DNA from: an uncultured Bacteroidales bacterium
Lineage (GTDB): Bacteria > Bacteroidota > Bacteroidia > Bacteroidales > F082
Assembly: GCA_905234765.1 (NCBI GenBank)
Contig: CAJOIF010000011.1
Location: forward strand, 1-64,000
Reading direction: 5' to 3'
DNA: 64,000 nucleotides
Within the stretch, counting starts at the first letter, position 1, and each line of letters starts with the position of its first letter. A program made the position numbers and the translations under genes. The notes under the pieces were generated by a model, which saw only the letters and a list, made by a program, of their open reading frames with translations, was not told the origin of the DNA and did no database searches. Of this stretch, positions 58,731 through 64,000 are shown piece after piece.

Positions 58731-58766
58731 AAAAACTCCCGAGATGTTATCGTTTCGGGAGTTTTT
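58731..58766 (+). terminator. Intrinsic terminator of the C10 protease gene
   Basis: AAAAACTCCCGA and TCGGGAGTTTTT pair around a loop of about 12 nt and end in a T-run. Confidence 0.82.
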
Positions 58767-58819
58767 ATGTCATCATCATTTTTCTTTTCCGCAACACCAT
58801 TTGTTTCCCCGAATTGTTG

Positions 58820-58827
58820 TACTTTTG
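58820..58827 (+). promoter_or_regulatory. -7 box (TACTTTTG) for the OmpA/retropepsin-like gene
   Basis: An exact TAnnTTTG match 63 nt upstream of ATG 58891; TTTG at 58800-58803 is 16 nt upstream, slightly short of ideal. Confidence 0.6.
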
Positions 58828-58890
58828 TAGTTTGATTTAATTTGCAATAAAAACGCCTATTCTGCGTTGCAACAGAGAGAATTTATGTCT

Positions 58891-61350
58891 ATGAAAAGAT
58901 ACATCCTGATTATCATGTCGGCCCTGTTCATCTTCATGAGCAGCGACCTATACGCACAAAGAAGAAACCCAGCCAAGAACGCCGACCTGGCCTTCGGGCG
59001 CAAGCAATACACGGAGGCCGCCGACCGCTACAAGAAAGCCTACCGCAAGGTGCGCCGCAAGAAAAAGGAAGAACGCAACCGCATCAGCTTCCAGATGGGC
59101 GAATGCTACCGCCTCATCGGCCTCACCAAACGCGCCGAGCCCTACTACAAGCGCCTGCTGAAGACGGATTATCCTAATGCGCATCCAGAAGTATACCTCT
59201 ATCTGGCCGACACCTACAAGATGAACCAGAAATACAAGGAAGCCATACAGATGTACCAGACCTACGCCGAGAAGATGCCCGAGGACCCACGAGGGGCTTT
59301 GGGCGCGGAAACCACGGCACAAATCGAGGAGTGGCTTGAGAACCCATCGAAATACGAGCTTACGATGTTGAAGAAAGTCAACTCGTCGAAAGACTCGGAT
59401 TTCAGCGCCTGTTGGCTTAACAGCAATTACAACGAGATCATCTTCACCTCAACCCGCGATGCCGCCACAGGCAAGGAGAAAGACGGCATCACAGGACAAG
59501 AATTCGCCGACTTCTTCACCTCGAAACAAGACCGCAAGGGTGAGTGGAGCACGCCTGTATTGGCCGACGAAAGCGAGTCCGTCAACACGAAAGCCAGTGA
59601 GGGCACCCCTTTCATGAACTCGAAATACACCAAGATGTACTTCACGCGCTGTCTGAGCGACGCGCACAAGAAAAACGGCTGCCAAATCATGGTGGCAGGC
59701 AAGAGTGGCGGCACCTTCTCGGAAGCCAGACCCGTTGAGATCGCTGGCATCGACACGCTCGACATCATTGGGCATCCTACCCTCACCAGTGATGAACTGG
59801 TCATCTACTTCGCCGCAGAACGCAAAGGCGGATTCGGCGGTAACGACATCTGGATGGCTATGCGCGACAACGCCAACGAGGCCTTCAAACGCCCGTTCAA
59901 CCTCGGCGAGAGAATCAACACGGCGGGCAACGAGGTGTTCCCGTTTTTGAGATACGACACCGTCCTCTATTTCGCCTCCGATGGCCATGGCGGCATGGGT
60001 GGCTTGGACATCTTCGTCAGCTCAATGGACACCGCCGGCGAATGGGGCACGCCACGCAACCTGAAACACCCCATCAACTCGACTGGCGATGACTTCGCCA
60101 TCATCTTCCACCCCACTGAGGAACGTGGATTCATCTCATCTAACCGTGGTAACAGTCGCGGTGTCGACAATATCTATTACTTTGAAGAGCCGCCTGTCCT
60201 GTTCACTTTCTCAGGTACCGTCAAAGACGCCAAGACCAAGCAATTCGTCAGCAATGCTGCTGTCCGACTGGTCGGCAGCGATGGGTCCAACAACATGACC
60301 CGAACGAACGACAAAGGCTACTTCAATTTCAGCAACAGCCAAATCAACAAAAACACCACCTACGACATCACCATTGACAAGGATAACTACTTCACCTTGA
60401 CCGCACAAGAGACCACCATTGGCTTGGAATTCAGCAAAGACATAGAAAAAAGCTTTGACATTGAGCCCATTCCCCAAGAGCCCATCATGCTGCCCGACAT
60501 CCTCTACGACCTGGGCAAATGGGACCTCAAGCCACAGTTTGAGGACTCACTGCAAGGCCTCATCGAAACCCTTCAAGTCAATCCGACCATCACAATCGAG
60601 TTGGCTTCGCACACCGACTTGCGCGACACGGATGAGCACAATGACATCCTGTCGCAAAAACGTGCCCAAAGCGTTGTTGACTATCTGATTATCAGAGGCA
60701 TCGACCCACTCCGTCTCACTGCCAAGGGCTATGGTGAAAGAGTGCCGCGCACCATCCAAAAAGACATCACCGTGAAAGGATACACTTTCAAAGCCGGCAC
60801 GAAACTCACCGAAGAATTCATCAACTCACTGCCTAACAACGAAGTGAAGGAAGCCGCACACCAGATGAACCGTCGTACTGAGTTCCGCATCTTAAGTAAA
60901 GACTTTGTGCCTCGCACCACCATCAACGAGAACCAAACGGTCAACATTGCAATCAACCCACAAGAAGAACAGACGGAGATGTTCACCATCACCCAAAAAG
61001 GCTACTTCACCTTCTTCGGCATCGTGGATGGCTACAAAGAGCCTTTCACTTATAGCCAGAACGCTGACTTCTGCGTTTCCGAAAGTCGTGCGCTGCAGCT
61101 TCTCAAAGACGGTCGCATCTCAGCTGACGACTTCCAAGGTGATGTGGACAAAATCCTCTCCACAGATGGTATCGCCAACAACGCCGTTTTCGTCATCAAG
61201 GAATTGAGAATTGCCGGACGCTCACTCTACAACGTGGAGTGTAAGGTCGTAAGCAAGATGGTCGAACAATGGGTCATCGGACAAAAGACCATGAAGCAAC
61301 TCGGCAACTTCGAGTTTGATACAAAAGATAAAAAGTTAAAGTTCAAATAA
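58891..61350 (+). CDS. TPR / beta-propeller / OmpA envelope protein with retropepsin-like C-terminal domain
   Basis: An 819-residue protein from ATG 58891; ATG 58885 is 2 codons upstream and equally possible. Signal peptide (MKRYILIIMSALFIFMSSDLYAQ). TPR region (about 25-150), PD40 propeller (about 165-435: SDELVIYFAAERKGGFGGND, FASDGHGGMGGLDIFV), a carboxypeptidase-regulatory-like domain (about 440-530: FTFSGTVKDAKTKQFVSNAA), OmpA domain (about 555-690: ASHTDLRDTDEHNDILSQKR, LTAKGYGERVPRT). The first four match the layout of T9SS PorE-type proteins. The last 115 residues resemble a retropepsin-like fold, but the DTG motif is not kept (SQNAD at 722-726). It begins a unit with its own promoter and ends 2 nt before an octamer palindrome. 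Confidence 0.82.
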   Translation: MKRYILIIMSALFIFMSSDLYAQRRNPAKNADLAFGRKQYTEAADRYKKAYRKVRRKKKEERNRISFQMGECYRLIGLTKRAEPYYKRLLKTDYPNAHPEVYLYLADTYKMNQKYKEAIQMYQTYAEKMPEDPRGALGAETTAQIEEWLENPSKYELTMLKKVNSSKDSDFSACWLNSNYNEIIFTSTRDAATGKEKDGITGQEFADFFTSKQDRKGEWSTPVLADESESVNTKASEGTPFMNSKYTKMYFTRCLSDAHKKNGCQIMVAGKSGGTFSEARPVEIAGIDTLDIIGHPTLTSDELVIYFAAERKGGFGGNDIWMAMRDNANEAFKRPFNLGERINTAGNEVFPFLRYDTVLYFASDGHGGMGGLDIFVSSMDTAGEWGTPRNLKHPINSTGDDFAIIFHPTEERGFISSNRGNSRGVDNIYYFEEPPVLFTFSGTVKDAKTKQFVSNAAVRLVGSDGSNNMTRTNDKGYFNFSNSQINKNTTYDITIDKDNYFTLTAQETTIGLEFSKDIEKSFDIEPIPQEPIMLPDILYDLGKWDLKPQFEDSLQGLIETLQVNPTITIELASHTDLRDTDEHNDILSQKRAQSVVDYLIIRGIDPLRLTAKGYGERVPRTIQKDITVKGYTFKAGTKLTEEFINSLPNNEVKEAAHQMNRRTEFRILSKDFVPRTTINENQTVNIAINPQEEQTEMFTITQKGYFTFFGIVDGYKEPFTYSQNADFCVSESRALQLLKDGRISADDFQGDVDKILSTDGIANNAVFVIKELRIAGRSLYNVECKVVSKMVEQWVIGQKTMKQLGNFEFDTKDKKLKFK

Positions 61351-61352
61351 TT

Positions 61353-61417
61353 GACGCGAGACTGCGAGACGCGGGACGCGAGACAGTCCCGTGTCACGAA
61401 GTCCCGTGTCCCAAGTC
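61353..61417. repeat. Octamer-built intercistronic palindrome, copy 3 (before purM)
   Basis: The left arm is GACGCGA, GACTGCGA, GACGCGG, GACGCGA, GAC (61353-61384). The right arm (61385-61417) is the inverted form, rich in GTCCCGTG and AAGTCCCG units. It starts 2 nt after the OmpA stop codon and ends 9 nt before the purM ATG. Units vary more than in copy 1. Confidence 0.78.
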
Positions 61418-61426
61418 AATAATACA

Positions 61427-62587
61427 ATGGACCAACGCTATAGTCTGCGCGGCGTTTCTGCCGAAAAGGAAGACATCCACAACGCCATCAAGAACCTTGA
61501 TAAAGGACTCTATCCCAACGCGTTCTGTAAAATCATCCCTGACATCCTCGGAGGCGACCCTGCCTATTGCAACATTATGCATGCCGACGGCGCGGGGACG
61601 AAATCGTCGCTGGCTTACCTCTATTGGAAAGAGACGGGCGATATGAGCGTGTGGGAAGGCGTGGCACAGGATGCCGTGGTGATGAACACCGACGACCTCA
61701 TCTGCGTAGGTGCGACCGACAACATGCTCCTCTCCTCCACCATCGGGCGCAACAAGAGCCTCATCCCTGGCGAGGTCATTTCCGCTTTGATTAACGGCAC
61801 GGAGCATTTCTTGGAGAAGTTGCGCAGCCTCGGCATTGGCATCTACCTCACGGGCGGCGAGACTGCTGACGTGGGCGATTTAGTACGCACCGTCATCGTC
61901 GACAGCACAGTGACGACCAGAATCAAGCGCGACGAGGTGATTGAGAACAACTTGCAGCCTGGCGATGTCATCGTGGCTTTCGCATCCTACGGGCAGGCCA
62001 CCTACGAGGACAACTACAACGGTGGCATGGGCAGCAACGGTCTCACCTCGGCCCGCCACGATATGCTGAACCATTATCTGGCAGAGAAATACGATGAGAG
62101 CTACGACCATAGTATCCCTGAAGCGTTGGTCTATTCCGGTCCGCACAAACTCACCGACCCGACCGAAGTTCCAGGCGTGGACGTGGGCAAGCTCATCCTC
62201 TCGCCCACCCGCACCTACGCCCCGCTGATGATCCCGATTCTGAAGGAGTTCCGCAAGCAAATCCACGGCATCATCCATTGCAGCGGCGGCGCCCAGACTA
62301 AAGTATTACATTTCGTTGATAAATTGCACATCGTGAAGGACAACATGCTGGCCTTGCCGCCTTTGTTCAAGATGATTCAAGCCGCCTCGGGCACCGATTG
62401 GCACGAAATGTACAAGGTGTTCAACATGGGCCACCGATTGGAGATTTACACCAACGAAAAGGCTGCCAATGAGATGATTGCTATTGCCAAATCGTTTAAT
62501 ATCGACAGCCAGATTATTGGCCATGTGGAGGCTTCGGATGTAAAAGGGCTGACGATTAAGAGCGAGTTTGGGGAGTTTGAGTATTAA
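61427..62587 (+). CDS. purM: Phosphoribosylformylglycinamidine cyclo-ligase (AIR synthase)
   Basis: A 386-residue cytoplasmic enzyme closing the imidazole ring of purines (FGAM to AIR, ATP-dependent). It is of the long Bacteroidota form. Visible family regions: MHADGAGTKSSLAYLYW, AVVMNTDDLICVGATDN, IYLTGGETADVGDLVRTVIV, GVDVGKLILSPTRTYAPL, and HCSGGAQTKVLHF. ATG 61427 is chosen; the 12 codons before it lie in the palindrome. prfA begins 3 nt after its stop and pyrF follows, an order that I associate with Bacteroidota. Confidence 0.9.
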   Translation: MDQRYSLRGVSAEKEDIHNAIKNLDKGLYPNAFCKIIPDILGGDPAYCNIMHADGAGTKSSLAYLYWKETGDMSVWEGVAQDAVVMNTDDLICVGATDNMLLSSTIGRNKSLIPGEVISALINGTEHFLEKLRSLGIGIYLTGGETADVGDLVRTVIVDSTVTTRIKRDEVIENNLQPGDVIVAFASYGQATYEDNYNGGMGSNGLTSARHDMLNHYLAEKYDESYDHSIPEALVYSGPHKLTDPTEVPGVDVGKLILSPTRTYAPLMIPILKEFRKQIHGIIHCSGGAQTKVLHFVDKLHIVKDNMLALPPLFKMIQAASGTDWHEMYKVFNMGHRLEIYTNEKAANEMIAIAKSFNIDSQIIGHVEASDVKGLTIKSEFGEFEY

Positions 62588-62590
62588 GTC

Positions 62591-63697
62591 ATGGACATCA
62601 CTGAAAAACTCGAAACGATAAAGCACCGCTGGGAGGAAATGGGCGAACAATTGACTGACCCTGCCGTGGCTGCAGACATGAAGAAGTTCGTGAAGCTCAA
62701 CAAGGACTACAAGGACTTGGAGCCCATCGTCATGGCTTTCAAGGAATACAAAACCCTGAAAGCCAATGTAGAAGAAGCCCGAGAAATCCTCGCCACCGAG
62801 AAAGACGAGGAGATGCGCAAAATGGCTGTCGAGGAGATGGACACCGCCCAATCGCGCATTGAGCAGTTGGAGCAGGACATCCGCGTGATGATGATTCCCA
62901 AAGACCCGCAGGACAGCAAGAACGCCATTATGGAAATCCGTGCCGGCACAGGTGGCGATGAGGCCTGCCTCTTTGCCGGCGACTTGTTCCGCATGTACTC
63001 CAAATTCTGCGAAGCCCGCGGCTGGAAGACCGAAGTGACCAGCGTCAGCGAAGGTGCCAGCGGCGGCTACAAGGAAATCGACTTCACCGTGACGGGTAAC
63101 GGGTGCTACGGTATCCTAAAATTTGAATCTGGTGTACACCGTGTGCAACGTGTGCCCAAGACTGAAGCCCAAGGCCGTATCCATACTTCTGCCGCTTCAG
63201 TGACGGTTTTGCCTGAAGCCGAGGAGTTCGACGTGGAGATCAACGAGGGCGAAATCAAATGGGACACCTTCCGCTCCTCAGGTGCAGGTGGTCAGAATGT
63301 GAACAAAGTCGAGTCGGGCGTGCGCCTGCGTTATATGTGGAAGAACCCCAACACAGGTGAGATGCAAGAAATCCTCATCGAATGCACCGAAACCCGCGAC
63401 CAACCCAAGAACAGGGAACGTGCTTTGTCGCGCCTGCGCACACGCATCTACGACATGGAGTACCAGAAATACATCAGCGACATCTCCGCCAAACGCAAGA
63501 CCATGGTCTCGACCGGCGACCGCTCGGCCAAAATCCGCACTTACAACTATCCTCAAGGGCGTGTCACTGACCACCGCGTGGAGGGCTTGACGGTATATAA
63601 CCTAGCTGCTGTCATGGATGGCGACTTGGATGAAATCATCAACCGCTTGCAGATGGCGGAAAACGCTGAAAGACTGAAAGAAAACATTGAATCATGA
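62591..63697 (+). CDS. prfA: Peptide chain release factor 1
   Basis: A 368-residue release factor that reads UAA and UAG stop codons. The GGQ motif is at 233-235 (SSGAGGQNVNKVESGVRL), which contacts the ribosomal peptidyl-transferase centre. Other conserved regions are EIRAGTGGDEACLFAGDLFR and KFESGVHRVQRVPKTEAQGR with IHTSAASV after it, and PKNRERALSRLRTRIYDME. The tripeptide for stop-codon reading lies in the domain just before GGQ. It starts 3 nt after purM, probably on the same transcript. A palindromic repeat follows before pyrF. Confidence 0.95.
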   Translation: MDITEKLETIKHRWEEMGEQLTDPAVAADMKKFVKLNKDYKDLEPIVMAFKEYKTLKANVEEAREILATEKDEEMRKMAVEEMDTAQSRIEQLEQDIRVMMIPKDPQDSKNAIMEIRAGTGGDEACLFAGDLFRMYSKFCEARGWKTEVTSVSEGASGGYKEIDFTVTGNGCYGILKFESGVHRVQRVPKTEAQGRIHTSAASVTVLPEAEEFDVEINEGEIKWDTFRSSGAGGQNVNKVESGVRLRYMWKNPNTGEMQEILIECTETRDQPKNRERALSRLRTRIYDMEYQKYISDISAKRKTMVSTGDRSAKIRTYNYPQGRVTDHRVEGLTVYNLAAVMDGDLDEIINRLQMAENAERLKENIES

Positions 63698-63717
63698 CAC
63701 TACACCTCACCCCTCGC

Positions 63718-63806
63718 CGTCATTGCGGGCTCGACCCGCAATCCCCTGAGCGAAAAGGATACTCCTTCGCGCATGGGAGATGGCGGATCCTTGTCCGCCA
63801 TGACGG
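63718..63806. repeat. 89-nt palindromic repeat between prfA and pyrF
   Basis: It matches the inner core of the grpE-dnaJ repeat: CGTCATTGCGGGCT with GACCCGCAATC at the left, GGAGATGGCGGAT and CCGCCATGACGG at the right, with a similar middle (AAGGATAC ... CTTCGCGCAT). The ends GTCATTGCGG and CCGCCATGAC are near-inverted. It lies between stop and start, as the other copy does. Confidence 0.8.
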
Positions 63807-63850
63807 CAAGAAGTCGAAGTTTCTTTCCTAATGTAACAAATACAAATACT

Positions 63851-64000
63851 ATGAATAAACACCAGTTATTTGAGCAAATCAAGAAAAAGCAGTCGTTCCT
63901 TTGCGTCGGCTTGGACACTGACATCAACAAGATTCCGCAAGAACTCTTGGCCATGGACGACCCTGTTTTTGAGTTCAACAAACAGATTATCAACCACACC
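63851..64000 (+). CDS. pyrF: Orotidine 5'-phosphate decarboxylase, N-terminal part
   Basis: Partial gene: 50 codons are visible before the window ends. The sequence starts [20 protein letters not shown] followed by LDTDINKIP, the family start (CVGLDTD with the catalytic Asp region), then [11 protein letters not shown]. This is the type 2 PyrF layout. The enzyme turns OMP into UMP. Assignment rests on the start motif and on position after prfA. Confidence 0.87.
   Translation, partial: MNKHQLFEQIKKKQSFLCVGLDTDINKIPQELLAMDDPVFEFNKQIINHT

Overview
The window looks like a chromosome segment of an uncultured Bacteroidales bacterium (phylum Bacteroidota). The evidence is: C-terminal type IX secretion (T9SS) sorting domains on at least seven proteins; recurrent Bacteroidota promoter boxes (TAnnTTTG, mostly TATTTTTG or TACTTTTG) about 7-30 nt upstream of starts, with no Shine-Dalgarno motifs; a fused SecDF; a MurA with Asp in place of the catalytic Cys; a DUF4290 gene; and the gene order purM-prfA-pyrF. 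I see no integrase, transposase, phage genes, CRISPR array or rRNA. The only tRNA is tRNA-Lys(TTT).

Layout. 1-409: end of a proline-catabolic P5C dehydrogenase. 508-12874: three tandem gingipain-type (C25) cysteine proteases with T9SS tails. 13007-17646: housekeeping genes (fructose-bisphosphate aldolase, a small membrane protein, purB, an MsbA-type ABC exporter). 17650-25067: a secreted nucleoside-hydrolase-like protein, a lipoprotein amidohydrolase, a secreted beta-propeller, an NlpC/P60 lipoprotein and a short UvrA-like ATPase. 25139-35185: a surface-protein block with a T9SS protein, a Cthe_2159-type beta-helix protein, two CotH-kinase-like T9SS proteins and a rhomboid protease, interleaved with an HD hydrolase and gcvT. 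35190-45811: OmpA/TPR/beta-propeller protein, PurF-like protein, Sua5/YrdC, tRNA-Lys, UvrD/PcrA helicase, DUF4290, murA, AAA ATPase, grpE. 46019-52820: dnaJ, an ABC-2 exporter pair and secDF with a broken 3' end. 52947-58710: a block that looks AT-richer, with a DUF4160/DUF2442 pair, a membrane-anchored putative PD-(D/E)XK protein, a predicted structured RNA and a large C10 (streptopain/PrtT-type) T9SS protease. 58891-64000: an OmpA protein with a retropepsin-like tail, then purM, prfA and the start of pyrF.

How it fits together. The accessory content is mainly a cell-surface and secreted programme: proteases (three C25, one C10), CotH-like proteins, a beta-helix adhesin or carbohydrate binder, and OmpA envelope proteins. 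Export would use Sec (secDF is present) and then the T9SS, whose core genes are not in this window. The housekeeping genes are spread between these blocks.

Most unusual non-coding features. (i) A 91-nt element with four nested perfect helices (54306-54396) sits in the leader of the C10 protease gene. (ii) Three intercistronic palindromes built from 8-nt units of form GACNNCGN fill the gaps between a stop codon and the next start. (iii) Several perfect terminator hairpins have a downstream arm that merges with the next promoter. (iv) A second repeat family flanks dnaJ and pyrF. All functional statements rest on reading the sequence and on family knowledge; no database search was run.
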